In this document: piece by piece, positions 1 to 11,155 of the stretch
How the letters are laid out: the number at the start of each line of letters is the position of its first letter
Position numbering within the stretch: position 1 is the first letter of the stretch
Program-made: the position numbers and the translations under genes
NCBI RefSeq assembly: GCF_003573695.1
Contig: NC_039368.1
Location: 17,054,360 to 17,118,359, forward strand
Length of the DNA: 64,000 nt
Source: Papaver somniferum
Taxonomy: Eukaryota; Streptophyta; Magnoliopsida; Ranunculales; Papaveraceae
Reading direction: 5' to 3'
Notes under the pieces: generated by a model
What the model was told of the DNA's origin: nothing
Database searches by the model: none
Seen by the model: only the letters and a program-made list of their open reading frames with translations

Positions 1-119
1 GGAAAATCTTAGGGCCCATGCCCAAAAATCTCGTCAGACCAATTCTGTGGAGCAAGCCAGCGGATCCAAGAGGAGCGGTTCTGCCGAGCGGCCAAACAGA
101 GATAAAAGAGGATGAAGGG

Positions 120-481
120 GTGATCTTCGCCGTGACGAGTGGAAGTTCGAGGATCAAGTCTACACAAAACTGAATACCAACTACACTCGCATTTTGAGAA
201 AAATCAAAGGAATAAAAAACCTAGAGTGGCCTTGGTCCAAGGGAAAGCAACCACCCATATCAAAAAAATTAAGGGATTACTGTGAGTACCACTGCTTCAA
301 TGGGCATCAAATGGAAAAACGCAAGAACCTCAAGATAATGATTCAAAAGATGATCAACGCTGGCGATCTCAAGCAATACATACAGAAGGGAGAAACCGAA
401 GAGAGAGCTAAGCGAAGAAAGCAAGTCCAACTACCCAAAGGAAATCGAAGCATCAACACCATCTCATGCTCCTAATCTACT
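120..481 (+). pseudogene. Gag C-terminal part of the Tat element
   Basis: Open frame through about position 475, continuing upstream of 194 without a start codon. It contains a run typical of the end of Tat Gag: a basic WPWSKGK stretch followed by a knuckle-like C-x2-H...GH pattern (YCEYHCFNGH). The last Cys expected about five residues after the His is Arg here, so the knuckle is probably defective. Gag would package element RNA in cytoplasmic particles. The N-terminal part lies outside the window. Confidence 0.6.
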
Positions 482-544
482 TGACCATCACTGACTTCCC
501 AGATAGGGAAAAGGCTAAGAAAGTAATTCGAGGATTATTGTGAG

Positions 545-1250
545 TTGTACAAAATCGATGGGGTAGAAGTGGAAGAACACGAGCACTGGATGAACGGACC
601 TATGACCTTCGATGCTGAAGATATCGAGGAAGACATGGAATACCACAACGATACCTTGGTCCTCACTCTACCCGTGGCTGGGTTCAATATCAGGAAGATC
701 CTCATCGACGGAGGAAGCTCGGTTAATGTTCTGTTCTATGACACGTTGAAGCGGATGGAGTTGAACGACGAGCAACTAATGTCTTCTTATTACACCATCT
801 ACGGATTCAATGGGGGCACCAACAAATCCCTTAGGAGATATTGTTTTGCAAGTAGATGCATGACCAATGAAGGTTGACACTCGATTCAGCGTAGTGGACG
901 CTCCTTCCCCCTACAACGCTATCATAGGCCGAAGATGGGTGCACAAGCTCAACGGAGTAGCAGCGACCTATCATCAATACCTTAGATTTCCAACACCCGA
1001 AGGGGTAATGGAAATAAAGGGAGATCAGGTCACCGCTCGAGAATGTCAGGCTATACAAAATCAACTCAATAACGAACAAGATGAGCAGCATAAATCCCGA
1101 AGAAACCGAAAAAAAGAGGCTTCCAAGGAAAAAGCAATTGACCTTTACCTCGAAGAAATCTCCGAAAAAAGTATGACGAAGGAAAGCATCATTCTAAACA
1201 CCGAAGAAGGTGCCTCAACAGCTAAGGGGGCTGAAGAGCCTACCAAATAG
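545..1250 (+). pseudogene. Retropepsin-like aspartic protease region of the Tat element
   Basis: Two frames (545-877 and 867-1250) together cover the protease. The active-site segment is IDGGSSVNVLFY, the DGGSS form usual in this group rather than D-S/T-G. It is followed by the flap-side block VVDAPSPYNAIIGRRW and a C-terminal block FPTPEGVMEIKGDQ. A frameshift near 860 separates the two halves, and a TAG stop at 1248-1250 interrupts the linker to RT, which stays in the same frame downstream. The protease would cleave the Gag-Pol precursor. Confidence 0.7.
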
Positions 1251-2325
1251 CAATTAAAGAATGTCCCTCTCATAGGGGAACCGAAGCCTACGTTCACATA
1301 TGTCGAACCCGTAAAGGAGGTCGATATAAGGACCGAAGAGAACCCGAAGAGGATTAAGATAACGACTTTAATGGACAAAGAAAGAGAGATGCCCCTAATC
1401 AAGATACTCATGGAATATGCTGACATCTTTGCGTGGAGATTAGGAGACATGCCAGGAATTGATCCGAAGATAATTCAGCACGAGCTTCATATAAAGCCGG
1501 GTACGGCCCCTTTTAAGCAGAAAGTACGAAAGGTAGCACCGGAGTATCACCAAGCAATTGAGAAGGAGATCCGAAAATTGTTAGAAACAGGGTTCATCAA
1601 GGAAGTAAAGTATCCAACATGGATCTCGAACATGGTCATCGTGTCGAAGAAGAATGGAGGAGTAATAATATGCATCGACTTTACCAACCTCAACAAGGCA
1701 TGTCCGAAGGATAGTTACCCACTCCAAGCATCAATCAGCTGGTAGAAGCTGTTGAAGGATAAGAAAAACTGTCATTCATGGATGGATATTCTGGTTAAAA
1801 CCAAGTAGCCTTGGCAGAAGAAGATCAACAAAACACAGCATTCTACACCCCGCACGACCTCTATTGTTACACAAGGATGCCCTTTGGACTTAGAAATGCA
1901 GGGGCAACGTACCATAGGATGGTTGATGCTATCTTCAAACCATGGATTGGGAACACTCTAGAAGTCTACGTCGATGATATGCTCATCAAAAGTAAGGTGC
2001 AAAGACCACCATCGAGACTTGAGGGAAATTCCTCGGATATCTAGTAAGGAAGAGGGGCATCGAAGTGGATCCCGCCAACATCCAGGCCATCGTAGAAATG
2101 TCGTCCACAAAGAACCTCAAAGAAGTCCAGAATCTCAACGGATCCCTAGCGGCTCTGGGAAGATTCATCGCCAGGTCATCGGACAAATGCAAACAAGTCT
2201 TCAACATTCTCAAAAAAGGGAGCAAGTTCGAATGGACCGCCGAATGCGAGGAAGCCTTCCAGAAGATAAAAGAATACCTGGCCACGATCCCGATCCTTCA
2301 AAAGCCCGATCACGATGAGGTGTTG
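1251..2325 (+). pseudogene. Reverse transcriptase, Tat element (5' portion, interrupted)
   Basis: Fragments at 1371-1745, 1811-2044 and 2065-2331 carry RT blocks: a fingers block with VSKKNGG and CIDFTNLNKACPKDSYPL, then RMPFGLRNAGATYHRMVD, then the catalytic YVDD at about 1970-1981, then a thumb/connection block with LNGSLAALGRFI. Frameshifts occur near 1720 and 2020, and in-frame stops near 1757 and 1797. The frame is cut at 2325 by the SIRE-like insertion; the RNase H that should follow begins at 26683. Confidence 0.8.
2321..2325. repeat. Left target-site duplication (tgttg) of SIRE-like element
   Basis: tgttg here and tgttg at 26683-26687 flank the SIRE-like element. Removing the insert plus one copy makes the flanking Tat reading frame continuous. 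The expected LTR start TG is not cleanly present after this copy, so the exact 5' LTR boundary is uncertain by 2 bp. Confidence 0.75.
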
Positions 2326-3047
2326 TTTTAGAGCATTGCTCGGTTGAACCCACCAAGCGTTGGTATGTCAAGTTTGGTTATCATATTTTAGTGAATCAAA
2401 ACTCATGTTAAGAGTCACTTGATTATGTACTAGAGCTAAACTTCGTATAGGTTAGCTTGAAAGCATTAGGATATGATACATTACAAGTATTGCGAAGTCT
2501 TGAAGATGTAAAGAAGCAATGAGCTACAACATCAACAATCATCCTTCCACTTGAGGTTAGTGATATTTGACTTGAACTGTTTCATTCCCTAGCGTATCTT
2601 TCAATTCGTGCATATTGAAAACATAACTGCGAAGCATATATGAACTCTAGATAGACATAATATTAAGGAATACAATACGAGGTTTATTGCTTAACCATTA
2701 AACTTTGTAGATAATAAATCGCCATAATCATTTGAATGTTATTGTGATTATGTATGTGTATGAGGTGAGGATTTCGTCTTAGGGAACAATGTTTACATGT
2801 TTTCTAAGGAAGTAAGTTCATAAACTTGTTTGTGGACCGAAAAGGAAATTGCCAGGAGTTTTTGGTTTTGTTATTCATTGCATATCTTATGAACAACCAA
2901 TATGTGTGATAGAGTATAACCGCTCACAACTTGTTGTGTTCTTGGTAGAACTATTCACAAAGTCCTGACTTTTGTATTGGTATAACTTTTATTAGTAAAA
3001 CCAATCTTAAGTAATCACCTGTGGTATGATCGGATTATGTCTGCCTT

Positions 3048-3250
3048 GTGGAAAAGGAACCGATCCTAGTAAGGGAAAGGGAACCAATCCTTGTAATGGA
3101 AAGGGAACCGATACTAGTAAGGGAAAGGGAACCAATCCTTGTAAGGGGTGCAGTACATCAAGGGGAACCGATCCTTTTATGGGATGCAACAAGGTTTATA
3201 GCAGAAAGGAGAACCGATCCTATGGACATGTGCAACACAATAAGTTAGAT
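3048..3250. repeat. Minisatellite inside the 5' LTR (unit about 25 bp)
   Basis: Repeated units of the form aagggaaccgatcctagt alternating with aagggaaccaatccttgt. The 5' LTR has four adjacent units plus looser copies. The 3' LTR (around 23063-23150) has about two fewer, so the array changed length after or during insertion. Confidence 0.75.
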
Positions 3251-3822
3251 ACCATATATATGTGGGGAAGCGATCCTAGTACCTAGTCAATCGAATCTTT
3301 GGGAAGCTAGTGTGACTATGCGTAGTACTCACATGGAGGTAGAACCGAAACTTGTTTTGGTAGAACCGTAAACCCATGATTGTGAGGTTTGATCAATCAC
3401 ATAGTTCTTGAAAGTCAGATGAACCAATTCTAAACTTTTTTGGAAGTGTGGTAAATCGATTTCAAGGTTGTAAGTGTGAAAGAGAACTTACAGAGTAAAG
3501 ATGTCGAAAAACTTTGAACACGTGTTGTGAATGTTTATTTCTATAATTGTTCAAAGATATTCTTTAACGGCTAAGGGAAGAGAATCCCAGGATCGAAACA
3601 TAAGTAAGTTAAGAATCTTTTAATTAATGTTATTAATTTCACTTTGTATGGAAATTACAGAATTAGTAATGTGCATTTACTGATTAGATTTTCCGAGAGA
3701 TTTCGATTGTTATTTTTGGGTAGAACATTTCCAGGAATTATGGAAACCGAATTTGTGCTTTAATGAATATCTTGAGAATATTTTCGGTTTTGGAAATTCC
3801 TTGGTGTCCAAACTTCCTTGTC

Positions 3823-3830
3823 TATAAATA
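3823..3830 (+). promoter_or_regulatory. TATA box of SIRE-like 5' LTR
   Basis: tataaata followed by a leader-like sequence; the identical box occurs at 25347-25354 in the 3' LTR. It probably sets the U3/R start of element transcription about 30 bp downstream. Confidence 0.55.
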
Positions 3831-5157
3831 CACGAAGTTTGCCTTTCTAGCAAACTAATCCTTCGTAACAAAAGACTTCCTCTTTTGTCTTTGTTACTGG
3901 TGTAGCCGCCTATCGGAGAGGAGAGTAATCTAATTATGTGAAATCTCTTTCGGACGCTCGTTTTGAAGTTTTCTTTGTGATTGAGAAGCTCTAGTACGAC
4001 GCATTGGTGGGAAACTAGATAATTGCGGTTTATCTCTGTTTTCGATTGATTTGATTGACTAACGTTGGTTGAAATCTGGTTGCACCTAGTTTGTTTATTC
4101 TTGAGAATCTTCTATTCTGATATAAGATTCACTCAAACTAGTTCAGAGTTTCGACAGGGATCTTTAGACTGTTGTTAGTTCTAAAGACGATCTTGTGATA
4201 ATCCATTGTTAACAGACTCCATTTTGTGCGTGATTGATCACAAGAGATTCAACTGATTGTGTGCAGGTTTTTATTGAAGATTTAAGAAGATTTGAAGACA
4301 AATAAGATATTGAAGATCTCACTTGGGTTTTATAATCTTTGGTGTGCACAATACTTGTTTGGGTAAAAGAGGATCCAATTAATAATCGGTTTATCTTTGT
4401 GGTAGATTGGATTGATTAATTGAGTAGATCGGCATCAACACGGTTCTTCGGATTAAAGGTGTTGTTGGCTTAATCTTAATCGATTACCTTTGGATGACTG
4501 AACATAAGATAGATCTAGACCCGACGAAGGAGTTTATGTTAAGATAAACGGAAGAGCCTTTTTCCGACTCATATCAATTGGTTGAATAGAGTTGATACCA
4601 AACAGATTTCTTGTTCCTTCACTGTTTGGAATACGAACCAAAGGGATTGTTCCAAGTACGTGACTTATTCATAAGTCGGAGGCGTGGGAATACAGACGGA
4701 ACTAGGTGAATTATAGGGTTAGTTACTTGGTCTCAATTATACGAAGTTAAGTGATTTTGTGTAGCGGCTTAATTCTGAGAGTATTCAATTCTGGACTAGG
4801 TCCCGGGGTTTTTCTGCATTTGCGGTTTCCTCGTTAACAAAATCTTGTTGTGTCATTTACTTTTATATTCCGCATTATAATTTTTTATTATAATTAAAGT
4901 AAATTACACAAACGTTAATTCTTATTTACTTGATAAGCAATCCTATTGTGTTTGGTTAAGTCCGAACCTTTGTATCAAGTAAACATACTTCGTTGTTGTA
5001 TTGTCTCGATCTCGTATCCATAGACGATCACACGAAGTGTGAACCGATTAGTTGTATTGTCTCGACTCAGTCCATAGACAATCACTTTCGGAGAAAGGAC
5101 TTATAGGTAGGAAAAGTTTTAGCTTGAGGTATATTAGGCTACCCTCGCCTTTTCAAT

Positions 5158-5169
5158 TGGTATCAGAAC
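5158..5169 (+). other. Primer binding site, initiator tRNA-Met type
   Basis: tggtatcagaac lies two bases after the LTR end. It matches the usual tRNA-iMet primer complement tggtatcagagc with one mismatch, as in copia elements. Confidence 0.75.
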
Positions 5170-5225
5170 AGGCAAAGACGAAAATATCTAACAATCTGTG
5201 TTTGGTGCGATCCAACCTATAAGAA

Positions 5226-6917
5226 TTGAATCTAATGAATGATTCAGTTAACGTAAAGCAAGAGATCAAGAGTTCTGAATTAACACTTGATGACGGCATC
5301 TACGAATCAATATCTGAAGATATCATCACTAGAGTTTCTACGAGACAAGTTATTCCTGTTAATAATGTAGAAACCGATGACGACTGGAAACTAAGTCTAC
5401 AAGAAAGGCTAGATGAAATTTATGATGATGATGACTCATATTTTAAACAAGAAGTAGAAGAGGATATCTCAGAATACTCTAAATTGCTGGAACCTTTGAA
5501 AAATGAAAAACTGAGAACTTCGTATTTTATTGGTTTTATGACTCCTCTTTTGTCGTGAGAACAAGAAATTGAAGAAGGTTTTTCAAGGATATTATATTGG
5601 TTACCAAACCATTGATTATCTTCTTAAAGATCGTACAAACGATCTAGATTCTAAGAAATTAGAATGTGAAAATCTTCGAAGAGAACTGTTTTTGTCGGAA
5701 AAGAAACGTGCTGAATCGGAAGCAATGTTTAATCTTCAACAAGTACAGGGTCTTGAAGAAAAATCCAGTACTAGTCTCTCTCAAACAAAATTGTTAGAGA
5801 AAAAGCACGATGTTGCTCTTAAAAAAATTCACTTGTTGGAAGAGAAACTTGTTGAATCTGATGCAAGGATTAACTCTCAACAAAAGATTTTTGAAGAGAA
5901 AAAAGGTGTTTATCTTTCCCGAGAAAAATGCCTTGAGGCTAATCTATCTAGTGCTCTTGATAAAGTCAAGATGTTGGAAGAAGAAAATTTGGACCTTAAA
6001 AAGTTCAATGCTAGCTCAAACAATTTAATCACAATGTTATAAGCAAGTAGAAATCATCGTGATACATGAGGATTGGGCTATAAGGGAGTAGATGCTTCAA
6101 ACATTAGCAAAGAGGTAAATTTGTTAAAGCTAGAAATTCTTCTAAACCAGAGGATTCCACTGATGCAAAAAATGCTCATATTTCTTGTAAAGAAGAGAAG
6201 TTTGTCAAGAAGGCAACAACATTGAAGAAGAAGAAGAAGAAAACTCGTCAAGCTCCAATGCAAGAGGATCCACAAAAAGGTAACACTAAAACTCATACTT
6301 CGTATATTTATACTAAGCATTGTTATTATTGTGGTAATAAAGGGCACTTGCAATGGGGATGCAAAGTTCGTAAGATGCAAGATGCGCTTTTGATTGTATC
6401 AAACGAATTGGCTAAGTTTTCTCCTCTTAAGAACTCAAATCGGTATTGTCCTAAGTTTAGGCAAAATAATTATTATGATGATAGTTCGAATTTTGCATAT
6501 CACTCGACAAGGTCATCTCATAAAAGACCCGAATATACAAAGAGAGATAACTTTGTAAATGCAAAGACAAGATCTGATGTTCCAAATTGGAGAAAGGGTG
6601 TTTCGAAATATATTCAAAAGGACAATTATTCTAATGGTATTATGAAGGAGAAAGTTGCTCCTGCGAAACCCAACTCTAAATGGGTCTCAAATTCCTCCAT
6701 ATCCAAGAAGGGACCAAAAGTTAGTCACAAGAATGACTCTCAGCTATTAATTGTTGGTGACAATAATTACAAGAGTCTTCTTGAAAGGCTAAAGAAAGAC
6801 ATTATGTCTGAAATCTCTTGTACTAGTAAAGGTTTTGATAATGACACTCTACATCACAAGTCAAAGAAGAAAAACAAGAGATGGAACAAGAGAAAACAAA
6901 CCAAGCAAGAGGTCTAG
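5226..6917 (+). pseudogene. Decayed gag of SIRE-like element
   Basis: Open pieces 5226-5558, 5569-6042 and 6222-6917 lie in changing frames, with stops near 5558 and 6042. The first is acidic. The second is a Lys/Glu/Leu-rich coiled coil (about 150 residues with heptad-like LEEK, LLEE, MLEEENLDL runs). The third has a CCHC zinc knuckle CYYCGNKGHLQWGC at about residues 35-48, followed by a basic Ser/Lys/Asn-rich tail, as in SIRE/Maximus Gag. The start at 5226 is the first usable frame after the primer site. A Gag N-terminal UBN2-type domain is not recognisable. Confidence 0.65.
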
Positions 6918-9155
6918 AATGATGATTCAGTCTTAGTCACTCGTAACGAACAAGACAAGGATCAATTAAACACAACCTAGTTGTGTTAGAATGTGCATGC
7001 TCACCTTGGTGTTCAATATTTTGAAAGGTGAGGAATCACATGAAAAACTGAGCACATGATCTCTCGGTTATTATATGACTAATTAACATTTTTAGGAGAT
7101 TTCTTTTCTTCTGTACTCATACCTTATCTATATATATTTGGGTTTTGATAGAATCAGTAATTGTGAGTTTATTATGTTGATATCTACTGATCATATATGT
7201 GTATCTCTTGTTTTTACGATTAAAACGAGCCAAAAATCACTGAATTCGGACATCGTATGCAAAAGTTATGTCGAAAAAAATTTAGTATTGTGATCTGTCA
7301 CAAGTAACACATGGGAACCGATCCTAGTACCATGTCATGGTAAGGGAACTGATCCTAGTGATAGGTCCTCTTACGAAGAAGTGTAAAAACTGTTTTGCAC
7401 ATAATTTCTTCGTCCGAACTCGGAATGACCTCATTCTTTTTGCGTTGTTTTCACAATTAAATTTCCTACAAGATTGAGGCAATTTTAATACTTGATTTTA
7501 TGTTGAATATTTATGGTGTATTGCAGATTGATTTATGAGATGTTTGATTTCGATTTTACTACCTTAATATTTGATCTCATATATTGTGAACCCTCATGGT
7601 TTGGGTGACTTTTTGATTTAGCGGGATTAAGTTCTAGCCCTAGTAGGTAGGCTTTATCAAAGTATTATGAGGGGTTCTAATAGAAACATTATGTGAAAAA
7701 TTCATAATATGTTGAATCGGTTTTGGTTAGCATAAAAGCATATGTGTTTCGACGGTTTTCAACTTTTGCTTGCAATTGTTAAAACCGGTTTTCAACCTTT
7801 CTCTGGTAAAGGTTGAGGTGTGTTGTTATTCTTTTGTTTATGCATAAGGATGACAACGTGGTGATATTTCGATGTCAATTCTCCCTGGACGAAGATACTA
7901 TCATATTGGAGAAGTGGATGCGAAATTTGAGGTAACAATCTTATTAGTTAATTGTTTTCATGTTTAAGAAAATCCTGAGTTTGTATTATATATATTTGTT
8001 GCTTTTGCTTATCAAAATTTAGGTTCAATTGATATTTATTCCATGATGTGTGTGTGGATGTGTATTTCAATTGGTTCCTGTTAAGAAAAACTATTGTTAT
8101 CTTGCTTTATTGTGTGGTATCAATCGTTTAGGCTTACAAAATTTCGGTACAATTGATGTGTGTGTGACTCAATTGGTTCCGGTTAAGAAAAACTATTGTT
8201 ATCTTGCTTTTGTATAGTTTCAATGGTTAAGGCTTATAAAATTACGGTGCAATTACGGTGCTTTTAATGTCTATGTTGTTTCAATTGCTTCCGGTTGAGG
8301 TGAATAATTATGCAAGTCGATTTATGTTGGTTTGTATGAATTATTTACGGCTTAACGAAATAATATGTGTACGGGATGAGTTGTTTAGTCCAATTCGATT
8401 CCGGATAAGAAACTAAGTTAATTCTGATCTTAGTTTGTCTTATCAAAGTGAGGTTTCGGTTACTCAAGTCTAATCGAATGCCTAAACAAGGAAATGCTAG
8501 TTAACTAACCTAGTATTTGGTTTGTTTAAAATTGAAAGGTCTAAGTTTATGGATAACTAGAACCTGATGAGAAAAATTGAGTCTATCTTTATTTTGGTCT
8601 TATCGAATTAAGCGGTTGTTTTTGAACAATCGGTTTAGCAAAGGAACTAATGTGATTAGTTGTTTTTTGTTTGCTAAACTAAATGGGAAAAATTGTTTCC
8701 TTGGTAACATATCAAAATAATACTACTTGTAGTTTCGGTTTTGATATTTGTTATCAGAACATGATGGGTGGAACCCTCGTGCCTAACTCTACAGGTTTGC
8801 AAGTCTATTCTAAGATTTGTAAGATTTTTTTCGTGTTGTCCTTTATTTTTTCGTTTCTTTGTCATTTTTGTGACAAAAAGGTGGAGAAATATATGGAGTA
8901 AACAAGTGATACTGGCATTGATTTTATATTAATTGGTATCACTAAGGAAAAGAACATTGGTACTTGAATGTTTTATCTAACGAAAGAGTGAAAGCACAGA
9001 CTAAGGAGGAGTAACATGTCATATTGATTGGTAAAACAAAGACGTGCGGATTGAATATCTACCTATCTTCCTTAGGGGGAGTATTAGCTTTGTTATTATA
9101 ATGTCAACAACGACATTTTCAAGGATTGAATGTAAGCAGTTTTACTGTGCTGTTG
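6918..9155 (+). other. Non-coding 3' interior of SIRE-like element
   Basis: No pol-like protein on either strand. It contains two loose copies of the LTR minisatellite motif gggaaccgatcctagt near 7313-7360 and a ~105-bp tandem duplication near 8040-8280. A short frame at 8683-8901 ends just after a gtcatttttgtgacaaaa run of the sort found before SIRE polypurine tracts. A ttagggggagtatt run is at about 9072. I read this as what remains of the region downstream of pol after pol was lost. Confidence 0.6.
8040..8280. repeat. Tandem duplication, unit about 105 bp
   Basis: Two consecutive copies share caattggttcc.gttaagaaaa followed by actattgttatcttgctt, with a degenerate third start (tttcaatggttaaggctt) downstream. 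Confidence 0.6.
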
Positions 9156-9767
9156 AATCGTGTTAGAGCACTGCTCGGTCAAACTCGCATGCGTTGCTAT
9201 CTCAAGCATGTTTATCAATGTTAGTGATCAAAACTATAAGTCTTGATTTCTAGTCTATTATATCTAAGTCTCGGACTAGGATAATAAATGTAGTTAAGCT
9301 CAAGGACTTCATGGCGATTCATCATACAAGTGGAAGAACTACTCAAGGAGCCGGTGGAACTTCTCGACAAAAAGGTATGTGAAGACTTGAGCTTATCTGT
9401 CACTCAAAAGTATATCTATTCTATGTCCTACTTCTTGAGACAAAAGTCGTATGCTATATATATATAATTAGATTATACACATTTGGTATTTCGAGTCGAG
9501 TATACCTCGTCTATCTATATCTCGAAATATGTGTTGGTCAGCGTTTCGCTTCGACCATGTTTTTCTTTACCTAGTGACGCAAGTCATGTATGTTTCGATC
9601 ATCTTGAAAATTGCTTTGACGAAAAATAGTGTAACAACTATATAACGTCCTGTAAGAATGTTCCAATGATTGAAATGAGAGTTTAGATTACATAACCATA
9701 GTGGACATAAGTATGTTGTGGAAACACATATGTGCATAAGTCCCATGTTGGAAATCGGCTAGTAGCC

Positions 9768-9960
9768 AAGTCCGCGAACTCAGTCCGCGAACTGCCGAAG
9801 TTCTCAAACCCGAGAATTTCTGCTGAGTTATGAAACTATGTTGCGTGACCCAAGTCCGCGAACCCAGTCCGCGAACCAGCGAAGCTCTCGAACCTTTCTG
9901 CTGGAGTTTGAAAACTCTTTCCAGTACTTCAAGTCCGCGAACCTAGTCTGCGAACTTGTA
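9768..9960. repeat. Tandem motif in second-family LTR (agtccgcgaac doublets)
   Basis: Three spaced doublets of agtccgcgaac/cagtccgcgaac, about 80 bp apart, each followed by a gaagttctc/gaagctctc-like block. The related LTR at 48821-51175 has fewer, degraded copies (about 49466-49570). Confidence 0.65.
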
Positions 9961-11150
9961 TAGGTTATATATCTAAAGATGATTTATGAACTTAACTCAT
10001 AAAGACTAAGGAATGCTTTTGAAAACCGTGGCTATAAAGTTCATGAACCGATTCATGTGAATCGAATCATATTTGCTTCAATTGGGTCTTGTGTAGTACA
10101 TGAAATTTCCTTGCAATTGAACAACTCTCTAACTAGTTCATGTGAGTCATTTGAACTAGTTATGGTGAAAAAGAAAATGGTTGGTATGGAATGCTCAAAT
10201 GGCTAACCTTTTGGTTGACTATTATTGAACCAACAATGCACACGTTTGTGTACGGTTAACAAACCTAGAAGCGTGCAGTTCATTTGTGTATGACAAGCTA
10301 AGATTTCGATCTAACGGTTGAGATATATTAACTTGAATCTAAATCAGGTTTCATCTAACAGTGGATAGCGATTGCTTTGTGAGCAAGGCGAAACCCTGAT
10401 TTGAAAGATTATATAAGGGGACATCTAGCAACTCTACAAACTAATCCCCACACGTCCGTGTGATACTAGTTTGTAAGCTAGAGTCGATTCTCCTTTAACC
10501 TTTGGTTTTCTTCTTCTAAAACCAGGTTAACGACTTAAAGACTTCATTGGGATTGTGAAGCCAGACCGGTACTACTTTTATCGTAGTTGTGTGATCTAAT
10601 CTTGCATCTTCTATCGTACGAGTACGATCAGATTGATTGGCTTGAGATCGTGAGAGTTCTCCGATAGGCAAGATATAAAAGTAATCACAAACATCTTCGT
10701 CTCATCGCTTGTGATTCCACGACGTCTTGCTTCGCTACCATACAATTAAGATTGTTGTGAGGTGATTGATTAATCTAGGTTGTTCTTCGGGAATATAAGA
10801 TCGGATTATCAATTGGTTTATGTTCACCTTGATTATGTATCAAAAGACGAAACAAAAACTTTAGGGTTTTTCTGTGGGAGACAGATTTATCCTTTGATAG
10901 ACTTGTCTGTGTGAGACAGATTTGTTTATTGTTAAAGCCTGCGATTTTGGGTCGTAGCAACTCTTAGTTCTGGGTGAGATCATATAAGGGAATCAAGTGC
11001 GTAGTATCCTGCTGGGATCAGAGGCGTATGGGTGCAACTGTACCTTGGATTAGTGGGAGTCTGATTGGGGTTCAACTATAGTCCAGTCCGAAGTTAGCTT
11101 GGAGTAGGCTAGTGTCTGTAGCGGCTTAATACAGTGTGTATTCAATATGG

Positions 11151-11155
11151 ACTAG
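11151..11155. repeat. Left target-site duplication (actag) of Athila-like element A
   Basis: actag precedes the LTR at 11156 and is repeated at 21834-21838 after the other LTR. The two sides join to the uninterrupted sequence seen at 50771-50835 in the related solo LTR. Confidence 0.9.

Larger units (their letters stand above)
2326..5155 (+). repeat. 5' LTR of SIRE-like element
   Basis: Runs from ttttagagcattgctcgg to ccctcgccttttca and is matched block for block by 22338-26682. It contains a TATA box at 3823 and a ~25-bp minisatellite at 3048-3250. It also holds a block at about 4763-4855 (tgtagcggcttaat ... ctcgttaacaaaa) shared with the second SIRE-like LTR family in this window. Length about 2.83 kb, very long for copia LTRs. 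Short open frames inside it overlap the minisatellite and are not genes. Confidence 0.85.

Noticed and set aside
3048..3250. CRISPR-like array
   Set aside because: Direct minisatellite with no unique spacers, in a plant LTR.
3007..3286. Open frames with repeated EPILV / VPFPL peptides
   Set aside because: They are translations of the ~25-bp LTR minisatellite on both strands; the array is not a multiple of three throughout and sits in U3.
8683..8901. 72-codon ORF as an env-like gene of the SIRE element
   Set aside because: Too short and with only one hydrophobic run; some SIRE elements have an env-like ORF here, but this remnant cannot support that name.
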